The notes beneath the pieces were generated by a model. It saw nothing but the letters and a program-made list of their open reading frames with translations, had not been told where the DNA came from and ran no database searches. From positions 248,001 to 312,000 of the forward strand of contig JADJTL010000002.1 of assembly GCA_016711215.1 (NCBI GenBank): DNA of 64,000 nt, given 5' to 3'. The stretch is from Pseudomonadota bacterium. Lineage in GTDB: Bacteria > Myxococcota_A > Polyangia > GCA-2747355. Each line of letters opens with the position of its first letter. The stretch's first letter is position 1. Below are positions 35,901 to 43,336 of the stretch, in pieces. The translations under genes were made by a program, and so were the position numbers.

Positions 35901-37233
35901 GCGTTGAACCCGCGTCGCAGACGCCACTCTGGCAGTCGCGCGCCTGCCCGCAGCCGAGCCCGTCGGCGCAGGGCCCGCAGACCGGCCCGCCGCAGTCGCT
36001 GTCGGTCTCCAGTCCGCTGCGGCGACCATCGTCGCAGGTCCGGTCGTCGGCAGCGACGAGGGGATTGGTGCGATCATTGAGCACCTCCTGACCGTCATCG
36101 ACGCCGCCACCGTCGCTATCGGCTCGCCGCGGATCGGTCTCGTTGGGGCCCACGACCCCATTGCGATCGAGGTCCTCGCCGTCGACCGCCGCGCAGCCGA
36201 GGCCATCGGCGTCGACGCAGCCGTCGGGCAGATCGTCGCCGTCGCTGTCCAGGTCGGTCGGATCGGTCTCGCTGGCGGCGTCGTAGCTGCCGTTGCGGTT
36301 GGCGTCCTCGACACCATCACTCAAGCCGTCGCCGTCGGTGTCGACGAGCAGCGGGTTGGTCGGGTTCGCGTTGACGATCGGCTGGCCGCGCTGGTCGACG
36401 CCCTGCTCGAGCCCGTCGCGCAAGCCGTCGCCATCCGTATCGGCCAGCGTCGGGTTGAGCTCGCCGGGCTCCCGCAGCCCGTTCTGATTGCTGTCCTCGA
36501 CGCCATCCAGCAGCCCGTCGCCGTCGGTGTCTGGATTCGCCGGATCGGTCTCGTTTGCATCCACGAGGTGGTTGCCGTTGCGGTCCTCCAACGAATCAGG
36601 AATCAGGTCCCCGTCGCTGTCTGGATCGCGGCAGCAGAGCACACCGCCGCCTTGTGGCCCATCCTTGCGCAGACGCACGCCCTCATCCGAGCCGTCCGTT
36701 CCGGCGCAGCTCCAGGGCGCGGGGAGTGCCGAGCACTTGTTGCCGACGCTGCGATCCAGCGGCGCGCAGCCGCCACCGCCGACCTGCACCTGACCGAGGT
36801 TTCCGCAACCCCAGACGTCGTCCGGGAAGGACCCGCAGAAGCCTGCGAAGGTGAAGAGTCGGGTAGCATAGAAGGCGCCGCCGCCGACGGCCGCGCCGCT
36901 GCAGCTGCCAGAGGCCGCGGCGTCGATCTCCTGCAGGGTCTCGCAGACGTGCCAGCCCAGGGCACAGAGGTCGCCCGCCGAGCATCCGGCCCCCGTCGGA
37001 TTGCTGCTGGAGTTGCCCGCCTGGCGGTTGCAGCGGGGGAGGGTGTCGACGAGACCGGGCAGCGACCAGCCGCCGCCACAGGCCGCGATCGCCCAATGGG
37101 TCTGCGGGTCGACGAAGCCCTCGCGGGTTTCATCGCTGCAGCCAATCGGCGAGAGCGCCTGGGCCGGGCGCGCGGCCGTGGAGAGCGCCAGCGCGGCCAG
37201 GAGGGGCAGCACCCGGCTTGTCGGGCGAAACAT
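32920..37233 (-). CDS. TSP3-repeat surface protein with sorting tail, fused in frame to an outer-membrane barrel protein
   Basis: The open frame has 1437 residues. Part 1: signal peptide (LPLLAALALSTAARPAQA), a Cys-rich N-terminal domain to about 200, many calcium-binding thrombospondin type 3 repeats (DTDGDGLLDGVEDSNQNG pattern), three Cys-rich units near 395-560 (CTDGVFNGSETDRDCGGICS), more TSP3 repeats, then a MYXO-CTERM-like tail: Cys936, a hydrophobic helix (LLWLALLAALLALRS) and an Arg-rich stretch. Part 2 follows with no stop: a signal peptide (VLPLVALLVVGGAAPALA, cut after 1001), a barrel-like region to about 1310 (ELGLALPVVLAQ, LAGLGLAVDLPTGSS) and four TSP3-type repeats (CPDEAEDRDGFDDADGCPD). 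GTG at 34350 could start part 2 alone (476 residues), but no ribosome site precedes it. Confidence 0.8.
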   Translation of the reverse strand: MFRPTSRVLPLLAALALSTAARPAQALSPIGCSDETREGFVDPQTHWAIAACGGGWSLPGLVDTLPRCNRQAGNSSSNPTGAGCSAGDLCALGWHVCETLQEIDAAASGSCSGAAVGGGAFYATRLFTFAGFCGSFPDDVWGCGNLGQVQVGGGGCAPLDRSVGNKCSALPAPWSCAGTDGSDEGVRLRKDGPQGGGVLCCRDPDSDGDLIPDSLEDRNGNHLVDANETDPANPDTDGDGLLDGVEDSNQNGLREPGELNPTLADTDGDGLRDGLEQGVDQRGQPIVNANPTNPLLVDTDGDGLSDGVEDANRNGSYDAASETDPTDLDSDGDDLPDGCVDADGLGCAAVDGEDLDRNGVVGPNETDPRRADSDGGGVDDGQEVLNDRTNPLVAADDRTCDDGRRSGLETDSDCGGPVCGPCADGLGCGQARDCQSGVCDAGSTRCAAPSCTDGVFNGSETDRDCGGICSVACALGKGCALGRDCLSAVCDTDANPPVCAAPGCDDGAKNGTETDIDCGGLCSARCGLGQQCAQHADCTSALCDSAALRCVSPCPSVALPGTADDCDGDRLTNLQEDRNANGVVDSGETSPLVADSDGDGLIDGLEELNGDGRTDPASETDPLSQDTDRDGLVDGWIDANNDGIASPEEGEDLNRNGVVDEGETDPRRFDTDGGGEADGSEVLSTRHDPLDPDDDFVDSDGDGLPDRVEDRNLNGIVEAGETDPRLADTDGDGLGDGVEDRDKDGEVDSGETDPRLVDSDGDGLGDGLEDKNQDGRRNPGETDPTRADSDDDGLFDGVEDANKDGVFDAGETDPTRADTDGDGLKDGAEDRNHNGTRESEETDPRLKDTDGGGVEDGAEVAAGTDPLNPRDDFPTDTDGDGLLDREEDRNGNGVVDPGETDSTQSDSDHDGVSDGDEVRAGRDPLRSDAWLAGGGCALTAPASAPPLLWLALLAALLALRSVAGGRRGGRRGAARRRRRPAPRVLPLVALLVVGGAAPALAQTGGFSILRLRPPAAALGFFSTETATTLPHLSPSAGVFLHYDQRLLQVVDRVNGAHRYDEVKYQLNAELLLALGLWQRLELGLALPVVLAQDGGSRGAIFGTRPALSAGSGDLRLILKGRLLAQGPWLAGLGLAVDLPTGSSADFRGDEGVTVEPRAILGVDWSRFGAALNVGVRLRPDYQLAFAGDAQRATVGDEAWLSVGLRTRLWERRLDALIDGQGFLGLASRGERQRGGELLVGLRGLLPWGLSASVGGGPGFGGGLGTPAFRVLAGLHYQHGENPLRRADPVADRDHDGIADELDACPDEAEDRDGFDDADGCPDPDNDNDGVLDSDDRCPNVAEDKDYFEDDDGCPDLDNDRDGIPDARDSCPDEPEDMDGFEDTDGCRDADNDGDGIPDPRDRCPNEPETINGIDDADGCPEALAPTVEEGVVPDRWR

Positions 37234-37464
37234 CTGGGGTCAGCTCCGTCGGGCTCGGCGAACGCAAGGCTTCGCGCACCACTCGTCAGCCCGCGCCGGT
37301 CGCGGCGCGGCAGCCCAGTATAGCGCCCTTTCAGGACTTGATCGCCCACGCGGAGCCGAGCACGCACGCGGCGCCATGACGGCAGCGCAGCCGCAGCGCG
37401 GCGCCGCTACGCAAGGCGGAGCCGACGGCGCAGTCCGTGGTTTGGCGCGCGCAAAGGAGCTAGG

Positions 37465-38184
37465 ATGCGCGGGTCGATGGCAGCTTTCCCTGACGCAAGC
37501 GTCCTCCCCCACGGCCCGCTGGTCGAGCTCGCCGAGAATCTGCGCGTGATCGAGGGGGCGCTGCCAGGCCTACCGCTCAGGCGCCGGATGACCCTGGCGC
37601 GCCTCAGCGACGGACGCCTGCTGGTGCATAATGCGATCGCGCTGCCGGAGGCCCTGATGGGCGCGATCGAGGCCTGGGGCAGACCGGCCGTGCTGGTCGT
37701 CCCCAACGGCTGGCATCGGCTCGACGCCAAGGCCTATAAGCGGCGCTATCCGCAGCTACGCGTCGTTTGCCCCGCTGGCAGCGCGGCCCGCGTGGCCCAG
37801 ACCGTGCCGGTAGACGATAGCTACAGCACCTTCGTCGGCGACGAGAGCGTGCGCCTCGAGCACCTCGACGGCGTGGGCGAGCGCGAGGGCGTGCTGACAG
37901 TGCGCTCCGCCGATGGGCTCAGCCTCGTCTTCAACGACATCCTTTTCAATCAGCCGCACCTCGCGGGCCCTCGCGGCTGGCTGCTGCGGCTGCTGGGATC
38001 GACCGGCGGTCCGCGTGTGACCGCGATCAGCCGCCTCTGGCTGGTCAAGCATCGCGCGGCGCTGCGCGCGCACCTGCTGCGGCTGGCGGCCCTCGAGGGG
38101 CTGCGCCGCGTGATCGTGATGCACGGAGAGCCGGAGCATGAACAACCCGCCGCCCTGCTGCGCGCGGTCGCCGCCGGGCTTTGA
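37465..38184 (+). CDS. DUF4336-like protein (degenerate metallo-beta-lactamase fold)
   Basis: The protein has 239 residues and a clear AAGGAG before the ATG. MTLARLSDGRLLVHNAIAL, PAVLVVPNGWHRLDAKAYKR and LSLVFNDILFNQPHL follow the strand order of DUF4336 proteins, which keep the metallo-beta-lactamase fold but lack the HxHxDH metal motif; only one His of that region remains. No signal peptide is seen. The function of the family is not established. Confidence 0.72.
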   Translation: MRGSMAAFPDASVLPHGPLVELAENLRVIEGALPGLPLRRRMTLARLSDGRLLVHNAIALPEALMGAIEAWGRPAVLVVPNGWHRLDAKAYKRRYPQLRVVCPAGSAARVAQTVPVDDSYSTFVGDESVRLEHLDGVGEREGVLTVRSADGLSLVFNDILFNQPHLAGPRGWLLRLLGSTGGPRVTAISRLWLVKHRAALRAHLLRLAALEGLRRVIVMHGEPEHEQPAALLRAVAAGL

Positions 38185-38211
38185 GGGCCGCTGGACGACC
38201 GGGCGGCCCGA

Positions 38212-38227
38212 GCGGCCGCGAGGCCGC
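38212..38227. terminator. Hairpin between convergent genes
   Basis: GCGGCC-GCGA-GGCCGC forms a 6-bp GC stem with a 4-base loop in the 60-base gap between the DUF4336-like gene and pilX. There is no T-run, so intrinsic termination is uncertain; it could act as a bidirectional stop. Confidence 0.3.
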
Positions 38228-38244
38228 CGGCGCTGCGATGCGGC

Positions 38245-38979
38245 TCAGGGCCGTGGTATCGCGGCGCGCGGTACGGCGTTGTTACCCTGACCGCCACCGC
38301 CCTTCTGCCCGTAGGACGCCCTCACGGGCTCGGTCACGGCCGCGCCAACGATCGCCTCGATCGCGAGCTGGCTGAGGCCATCGCGACCGACACCCTCGGC
38401 CCGCAAGACGACGCGCCGATCGCGGTCGCCGAAGCGCATCAGGTCGAGATCGACGGCCGTGCCGCCGATCGAATCGCCATCGCAGTCCCCGCTGTCCGAA
38501 CCCGCCGGCTCACCCGGCTCGACGGTGTCATTGCACCACTGGTACTCACTGTCGTCGTTGCGCACGTAGACCGTGTAGCGCAGGTTATTCGCCATCTGGG
38601 CCGTCCGCGGATCGCTGCTCGCCGCCGCCGAGCCGGTGACGAAGAAGACGTTCTCCAGCGGCACGCTCCCGTCGCAGAGCACCAGCCCCTTGCCCGGAAC
38701 ATAGGCCGTCACCGAAGGCGTGCAGAGCGAGCCGTCGCCCCCACGCAAGAGGACCTCCCAGTCCGCGCGCGCGCGCAGCACGGCCTGGGCGCGCTCGATG
38801 CCCGTCTCCGCCGCGTAGAGCGCCTCCTGGCGCCGCGTCAGATTGCCGGAGACCCGCGTCCCCGACGACGAGAGCCACATCGCCGTCAAGCCGATGCCGA
38901 GCACGATCAGCGTCACCAAGAGCGCGATCAACAGGACCGAACCTGCCTCCCGCCGCGCAGCGCGCGTCCATGCCCTCAT
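38245..38979 (-). CDS. pilX: PilX-like type IV pilus minor pilin
   Basis: The protein has 244 residues. The N-terminus REAGSVLLIALLVTLIVLGI, followed by TRVSGNLTRRQEALYAAETG, is the PilX pattern: a short basic leader, a hydrophobic helix without the usual Glu5, and the YAAETGI segment. It starts inside the pilW stop (ATGA) and is last of four co-directional minor pilin genes. Minor pilins prime pilus assembly, usually with PilY1, which is encoded at 44018. Confidence 0.85.
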   Translation of the reverse strand: MRAWTRAARREAGSVLLIALLVTLIVLGIGLTAMWLSSSGTRVSGNLTRRQEALYAAETGIERAQAVLRARADWEVLLRGGDGSLCTPSVTAYVPGKGLVLCDGSVPLENVFFVTGSAAASSDPRTAQMANNLRYTVYVRNDDSEYQWCNDTVEPGEPAGSDSGDCDGDSIGGTAVDLDLMRFGDRDRRVVLRAEGVGRDGLSQLAIEAIVGAAVTEPVRASYGQKGGGGQGNNAVPRAAIPRP

Positions 38980-40304
38980 GGCGTCGGCCTCAGGTTGCGC
39001 GGCGTCACGAGCACGGTCAGGCGCCGGCGCTGATAGCGATCGTTGGCGCCCGCCGGGTGATCCTCGGCCTCGGCGCGGCCGCCCTGCGGGCCGGTCGTGT
39101 CAGGGCTGGGGGAGCGCGCGGTGACGGTCAGGCGCACCGCGCCGATGCCGCTCGCGCAGCTCAGCGCGTCGGGATAGCCGTCGCCGTTGAGGTCACCCGC
39201 CTCGCCCGGTCCGTTATGCGCCCACTCATCGGTTGGGCGCGTGTCCGTCGCGGCCATGGGGTCGAGGTGCCCCTCGTCGAACACGCCGTTGCCGTTCTCA
39301 TCGCAGGCATAGGCGATCTGCAGGTCCTCGACGCCGTCGGCGACGACCTCGACGTTGCCGGTATCCGCCGAGGGCTGCGGGTTTGAGGTCGACCAGGTGA
39401 CGAGGCGCGGCGGCTGCTCTGGACGCATCGGATCGCTCTCGACGGCGAAGTGCCGCACCCCCGCGCCGCCAACGTTGAGCACCAGCGTGCCGGCATCGTA
39501 GCCGCCCGCCGGAAAGATCTCGACGCCCGCCGGCGGATTGATGTCGGGCCCGAAGACGCCGTGAAGATGAGGCAGCTCATAGCCATTGGCGGGCGCGTTC
39601 CACAGCGGCGCCGCGGTCACCTGGAGCATCGTACAAGGCTTGCCCGTTCCCGGCTGCCAGAGGGCGAGCTGCTCGGCGGCCGGGAAGCGGCCAGGCGAGC
39701 CGACGATGGCCAGCGAATGCACCCCCGGCATGGCCTGCGTCAAACGCGCCGCGGTCAAGGCCGAGGCCGTCCCGGGTGTGGCGCCAATGAAGGCCACCGA
39801 GAGCGAGTCGACCCCATCGCCATGGCCGCTGGCGCAGTCCACGAGCGGGTCGCCGACCAGCAGCAGGTTGCAGTCGTTGTAGACGCGGAGCGGGATCAGC
39901 CAGGGCGCCGGGGCCGTCGTGCCGGTCGCATTCGCGTAGCGCAGGATGCGACCCTGCGGACAGCCGCCCAAGCCGTAGCCCGCCAGCCGCACGCTGCGCT
40001 GCAGGAACTCCAACGCGCCCCAGAGGTTCTCCTGGCTCGTGAGGTTATCCATCTGCTGGTGGTAGCTGCGCGTCTGGCCCGACATGAGCTGGTAGAGGCC
40101 GGCCGAGAGCATCGCCGCCAGGACCAGCGCGATCATCAGCTCGACGACCGTCAGGCCCTCGTCCTGCGCGCTCCACCCTGCACCCGGCGACGAGCCTGCA
40201 CCCGGCGACGAGCCTGCACGGGGGTCCACCCCGGGCCACCGCGCAGGCTGAAGCGTCACGCCCACGCTGGGCCCACCCACGCCGACCATAGCGCGCCGGC
40301 GCAT
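38976..40304 (-). CDS. pilW: PilW-like type IV pilus minor pilin
   Basis: The protein has 442 residues. The prepilin site is DEG|LTVVELMIALVLAAML, then LYQLMSGQTRSYHQQMDNL and WGALEFLQRSVRLAGYGLGG, typical of PilW. The pre-site leader is unusually long (about 50 residues) and includes a duplicated SSPGAG encoded by an 18-bp repeat. ATG at 40304 overlaps the pilV stop (ATGA); longer in-frame extensions to 40829 lie inside pilV and are not used. The large C-terminal part has many Asp/Gly turns (DENGNGVFDEGHLDP) that may bind calcium. Confidence 0.85.
   Translation of the reverse strand: MRRRAMVGVGGPSVGVTLQPARWPGVDPRAGSSPGAGSSPGAGWSAQDEGLTVVELMIALVLAAMLSAGLYQLMSGQTRSYHQQMDNLTSQENLWGALEFLQRSVRLAGYGLGGCPQGRILRYANATGTTAPAPWLIPLRVYNDCNLLLVGDPLVDCASGHGDGVDSLSVAFIGATPGTASALTAARLTQAMPGVHSLAIVGSPGRFPAAEQLALWQPGTGKPCTMLQVTAAPLWNAPANGYELPHLHGVFGPDINPPAGVEIFPAGGYDAGTLVLNVGGAGVRHFAVESDPMRPEQPPRLVTWSTSNPQPSADTGNVEVVADGVEDLQIAYACDENGNGVFDEGHLDPMAATDTRPTDEWAHNGPGEAGDLNGDGYPDALSCASGIGAVRLTVTARSPSPDTTGPQGGRAEAEDHPAGANDRYQRRRLTVLVTPRNLRPTP
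40177..40212 (-). repeat. 18-bp repeat, 2 units plus part of a third, in pilW
   Basis: CCTGCACCCGGCGACGAG is repeated twice with a partial third unit, in frame within the pilW leader region, giving GSSPGAGSSPGAG. The period keeps the reading frame. Confidence 0.9.
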
Positions 40305-40816
40305 CAGCGGTACCTCTGCAGTGACATCGTCACGCCCAGCTCGCGGTACTGGTCTGCTGGAGCACTCTCCGCACCCCGCTCGACACTGAGCCAGCTGACG
40401 CGGATCGTGATCAAGCGACTGCCACCGCCGGGCGGGCTCTCGATCATCGCGCGCACGGTAAAGGGCCCGTCGCCCTGGCCGTCGGCGTTCACGCCCTGCA
40501 TCGGCGTCACACCGTCGCGCTTCATCTCGGTGCTCCACACCCCGCCGGTGTCGACGACGTTGGCATACTCGATCGTCTGGTAGTGCTCGAGCGCGAGCTG
40601 CGCCAGCCGCGTCGCCTCGCTCGCCAGCTTCGAGTTGGTCACCTGGCGAATCGTCGTCAGCTGCAGCGCCGTCAGACCGAGCATGACGACCATGAGCAGC
40701 AGCATGGTCATTAAGACCTCGACGATGGTGAAGCCGGCGCCCTGCGCGGCCACCGCTGGTGGGCATGGCGCGCGCAGCTTCGCGAGGCAGTCGGCGGAGG
40801 TCGGTTCGCTCGGCAC
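40304..40816 (-). CDS. pilV: PilV-like type IV pilus minor pilin
   Basis: The protein has 170 residues. A GTG start is set by GAGGAG five bases upstream. The prepilin cleavage site GAG|FTIVEVLMTMLLLMVVML, with Glu5, and a following segment LTALQLTTIRQVTNSKLASE are typical of PilV. It lies 9 bases after fimT and overlaps pilW. Confidence 0.87.
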   Translation of the reverse strand: MPSEPTSADCLAKLRAPCPPAVAAQGAGFTIVEVLMTMLLLMVVMLGLTALQLTTIRQVTNSKLASEATRLAQLALEHYQTIEYANVVDTGGVWSTEMKRDGVTPMQGVNADGQGDGPFTVRAMIESPPGGGSRLITIRVSWLSVERGAESAPADQYRELGVTMSLQRYR

Positions 40817-40825
40817 GGCCGCTCC

Positions 40826-41386
40826 TCACCAGCTCTGGTAGACGCGCACGTAGGCGGTGGTTTGGTAGACGACGATGCGCGCGTGGAAGTGGTTGTCGAC
40901 CGTGCGGATGAAGACCGTCGCGGCGCTGTCGCTCGGCGCGGAGGTGCTGCCGGCCTCGGCCTGCACATCGGCGGTACCCGTGAAGCGTACCTCTGCCGGC
41001 AGCGCACCGGGCGGCGTGTAGCTCGTCCCGGGCGTGGCGGCGCGCTCGAGCACGCCGGCGATGATCACGGTCGGGGCCAAGATCTCGCGGCGCAGCAGCG
41101 ACATCGTCGTCGTGCCCGGGACGACCGCGTTGAGCGAGTAGCGCTGCCCGGGACTGGGAATGACCAGCGAGCGATGCTCGCGGCTGGAGATGGCTTCGTA
41201 GTGTAGGCGCCGCAGGTCCTGGGCGATCTGGCGCACGGTGCGCTTGAAGTCCGCCTCGCTCGTGTCGCGGCTGAAGGCGGGAATGGCGAGCGCCGCGAGC
41301 ACCGCCATGATGGTGAGCGCCACCAGCAGCTCCACCAGCGTGAAGCCCTCAGCGCGAGAAGGGTCGGATCGAGACCAGCGTCGCAT
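40826..41386 (-). CDS. fimT: FimT/GspH-type pseudopilin
   Basis: The protein has 186 residues. Prepilin site AEG|FTLVELLVALTIMAVLAA is followed by SEADFKRTVRQIAQDLRRLHYEAI, as in FimT/GspH. ATG at 41386 has GGAGAG directly upstream; the earlier in-frame ATG gives a long non-pilin extension. It is the first gene of the fimT-pilV-pilW-pilX operon. Confidence 0.87.
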   Translation of the reverse strand: MRRWSRSDPSRAEGFTLVELLVALTIMAVLAALAIPAFSRDTSEADFKRTVRQIAQDLRRLHYEAISSREHRSLVIPSPGQRYSLNAVVPGTTTMSLLRREILAPTVIIAGVLERAATPGTSYTPPGALPAEVRFTGTADVQAEAGSTSAPSDSAATVFIRTVDNHFHARIVVYQTTAYVRVYQSW

Positions 41387-41758
41387 GCGCTCTCCAATCG
41401 CGGGCCCAACGCCTCCGAGCATCGCGGCAGCAGCGGGCCAGCGGGCCCTATGCACCACCTGCCCGCGCGCCAGCGCACCGGAGTGCCCGAGATGAGCATG
41501 CTCCGTGCCATCGGCCGGCCGGTCGCGGCGCCGGTTCGAACGAAGCGCAATGATGCCAGATTGGGCGCGCCTAACGCAAAACGCCGGCGCGCGGAGAGGC
41601 CGCAGTCGGCGCCACAGGCCGCAATAATTGCGGAGCCGTGCCCGGGGAAGCGACCGCTGGCGGACGTGGCGCCGGGAGCGTGGCGCCGGGAACGTGGCGC
41701 CGGGAACGTGGCGCCGGGAACGTTGAGACGTGGCGTCGGGTGGGTCTGAGCTTCGGGC
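41387..41758. other. Intergenic region without a gene, 372 bases
   Basis: It lies upstream of the minor pilin operon and downstream of the ribbon-helix-helix gene (both minus strand). It holds the 14-bp repeat array at 41665-41720 and an AT-richer stretch near 41540-41635 where the pilin promoter may lie. No convincing gene was found. Confidence 0.5.
41665..41720. repeat. 14-bp tandem repeat, 4 units
   Basis: CGTGGCGCCGGGAA is repeated four times (one base differs in the first unit). The period is not a multiple of three, as expected for non-coding DNA. Confidence 0.95.
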
Positions 41759-42169
41759 TCAGAACGTGAAGCGACGCGCCGCGTCGTGGAGCTGATCGAC
41801 GCTGAGGTGGCGACCCGATCGAGCCCTTGGCTTGGCCTCCTGGCTCGGCGCCGGCGCTGGGGCAACGCCCGGCGCGGTACGCGTCGCCGGCGCGGTGCGC
41901 GTCGCCGGCGCGGTGCGCGTCGCCGGCGCGGTGCGCGTCGCCGGCGCTGGGGCAACGCCCGGGACGCGACGCGTCGCCGGGGCGCTTCGCGTCGCCGGCG
42001 CAGCCTGCACCGCTGGGGCGGCCGCCTTCGCCTCCAAGCCCAGCAGGGCGGCTAGCTGCGCCTCCACCGCCTCGCTCATGCTCACGCCCTGCTCATCACA
42101 ATACGCGCGCAGCGCGTCGTAAGTCGCCCCGCGCACCGAAATGCTCCTGCGGGTCTGCTTCTTCGCCAT
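41759..42169 (-). CDS. Ribbon-helix-helix DNA-binding protein with Ala-Pro-Ala-Thr-Arg repeats
   Basis: The protein has 136 residues. ATG at 42169 has GGAG seven bases upstream. The first 45 residues (QTRRSISVRGATYDALRAYC, DEQGVSMSEAVEAQLAALLG) have the strand-helix-helix form of MetJ/Arc/CopG proteins. Residues 55 to about 110 are repeats of APATRT and PGVAPAP, and the tail (GRHLSVDQLHDAARRFTF) may be a second contact segment. The repeat gives an Arg-rich flexible arm that could add non-specific DNA contact. It is not paired with a toxin gene, so a stand-alone regulator or nucoid-type protein is more likely than an antitoxin. Confidence 0.75.
   Translation of the reverse strand: MAKKQTRRSISVRGATYDALRAYCDEQGVSMSEAVEAQLAALLGLEAKAAAPAVQAAPATRSAPATRRVPGVAPAPATRTAPATRTAPATRTAPATRTAPGVAPAPAPSQEAKPRARSGRHLSVDQLHDAARRFTF
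41871..41942 (-). repeat. 18-bp tandem repeat, 4 units, inside the ribbon-helix-helix gene
   Basis: GGCGCGGTGCGCGTCGCC is repeated four times in frame (RTAPAT). The flanking segment GGCGCTGGGGCAACGCCCGG occurs on both sides (41853 and 41943), so a larger block of about 90 bases has also duplicated. Confidence 0.93.
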
Positions 42170-42481
42170 GGCCAGGCTCCTCGCGCGCAAGCGCCGCGCC
42201 GTCTTCGGGTCCAAGGTCCCATTCTGGGCAGCCAAGCGAGACGCGTCAAGGGGGGGCACCGCATCTCGTTGCCAGCGGCGCGCAACCTACCAGATAGTGT
42301 GGCACAGCGGGGCGCGTGGTGTGGCACCGCGGGGCGCGGACGCTGCTGCCGTCGACCCTTTGAGGGCCCTCGCTGGCCCGCGCGTTTTCGTGCCGCCGCC
42401 GGTTGCATCGGCTAAGCTGATGCGCGCCCGTGGTCGTCGGCCGAGGGCTACGAGCCCGCCGAGGGTGCGCTGGAGCCTACG
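42170..42481. other. Divergent intergenic region without a gene, 312 bases
   Basis: It separates the ribbon-helix-helix gene (minus) from the glutaredoxin-like lipoprotein gene (plus). It contains two 20-base near-identical repeats (42297-42316 and 42319-42338, GTGTGGCAC...GGGGCGCG). No protein or RNA gene was recognised. Confidence 0.5.
42297..42338. repeat. 22-bp-period direct repeat, 2 units
   Basis: GTGTGGCACAGCGGGGCGCG and GTGTGGCACCGCGGGGCGCG differ by one base and lie in the divergent promoter region. They could be paired operator sites or simply another slippage repeat. Confidence 0.85.
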
Positions 42482-43336
42482 CTGAAGCGCCTGGTCCTAA
42501 TTGCCGCCGTCGCCGCCGCCGCCGCTGCCACCGCCTTTGGGCTCGGCTGCGAGCGGCACCCGCCGAGCGCGGCAAAGGTTGCACCCCCGCAACGCGACGA
42601 GGCGACGACGGTGCGTGAAGGGGCGGGACTGCTCTTCACCTTCTTCGATCGCGCCGGCCAGATGCGCACGGTGGATCGGCTACGCGACGTCGAGAGCGAG
42701 GCACGGCGCGCCGTCATGGTCACCGATCCGCACCGCACGCTGGGGGGAGACCGGGTCTACGTCGCCGATCTCACGGTTCAGGACACACCCGAGGGCACCT
42801 TCCCGAGCTGGATCGAGGAGAAGGGCACCTGGCTCGATCGCGTGATGCCGCGGGTCAGCGTCGCGACGCTCGAGCGACCGGGAGCAGGGACGAAGGACGG
42901 GCCGAGCGCCGGCGGCAGCGCCGCAGCGCGGCCAGCAAGGCGGCGCGGCGCGAGCAGGCGCGGCCTGCGGAGGACCACGGCCGTCGCGGAGGACGGGTCG
43001 CAGCGCGCCGTCGCCAGCGGCACCGCTGACGCGGCCTCGCAGGGCGCCGCCGCGCCAGCGGCGGCGATGCCCAAGGTGATCGTCTTCGGCACCACCTGGT
43101 GCCCATCCTGCCGCCTGGCTCGTGACTACCTGCGCCAGCGCGGCGTGCGCTTTCTCGACGTCGACGTCGAGCAGCAGCCCGAAGCGGGCAAGAAGATGGT
43201 CGAGATTCAGCAGGCCAACGGCATGCGCCCGGGTGCCGTCCCGTTGATCATCGTCAACGGGCGGGTCTTCCAGGGCTTCAGCCGCTTCCAGCTCGAGGTC
43301 GCGATCAACAATCTGCAGCAGGCGAAGGCGTCATGA
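42482..43336 (+). CDS. Glutaredoxin/thioredoxin-like lipoprotein, probable CTG start
   Basis: The protein has 284 residues if translation starts at CTG 42482. This start is chosen because GGAG lies six bases upstream and the new N-terminus (KRLVLIAAVAAAAAATAFGLGC) is a signal segment with a lipobox-like Cys. The first ATG/GTG/TTG start in the frame is GTG 42611, which removes the signal. Residues about 50-120 form a first domain (GLLFTFFDRAGQMRTVDRL, YVADLTVQDTPEGTFPSWIE) of unknown type; after an Arg/Ala linker comes a glutaredoxin-like domain: PKVIVFGTTWCPSCRLARDY with a CPSC active site and GAVPLIIVNGRVFQGF with the cis-Pro. It is coupled (ATGA) to the CxxCH lipoprotein gene. Confidence 0.72.
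   Translation: MKRLVLIAAVAAAAAATAFGLGCERHPPSAAKVAPPQRDEATTVREGAGLLFTFFDRAGQMRTVDRLRDVESEARRAVMVTDPHRTLGGDRVYVADLTVQDTPEGTFPSWIEEKGTWLDRVMPRVSVATLERPGAGTKDGPSAGGSAAARPARRRGASRRGLRRTTAVAEDGSQRAVASGTADAASQGAAAPAAAMPKVIVFGTTWCPSCRLARDYLRQRGVRFLDVDVEQQPEAGKKMVEIQQANGMRPGAVPLIIVNGRVFQGFSRFQLEVAINNLQQAKAS

Noticed and set aside
34141..36091. Long plus-strand frames and regular DNA periodicity inside the TSP3 gene, CRISPR-like at first sight
   Set aside because: The periodicity comes from the protein repeats; the units diverge and there are no constant repeats with unique spacers.
40305..40829. An N-terminal extension of pilW across pilV
   Set aside because: It lies entirely in pilV in another frame, and the prepilin leader begins at the ATG at 40304.
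41759..42169. The ribbon-helix-helix gene as an antitoxin
   Set aside because: No small toxin-like gene is adjacent on the same strand; both neighbours are other functions.
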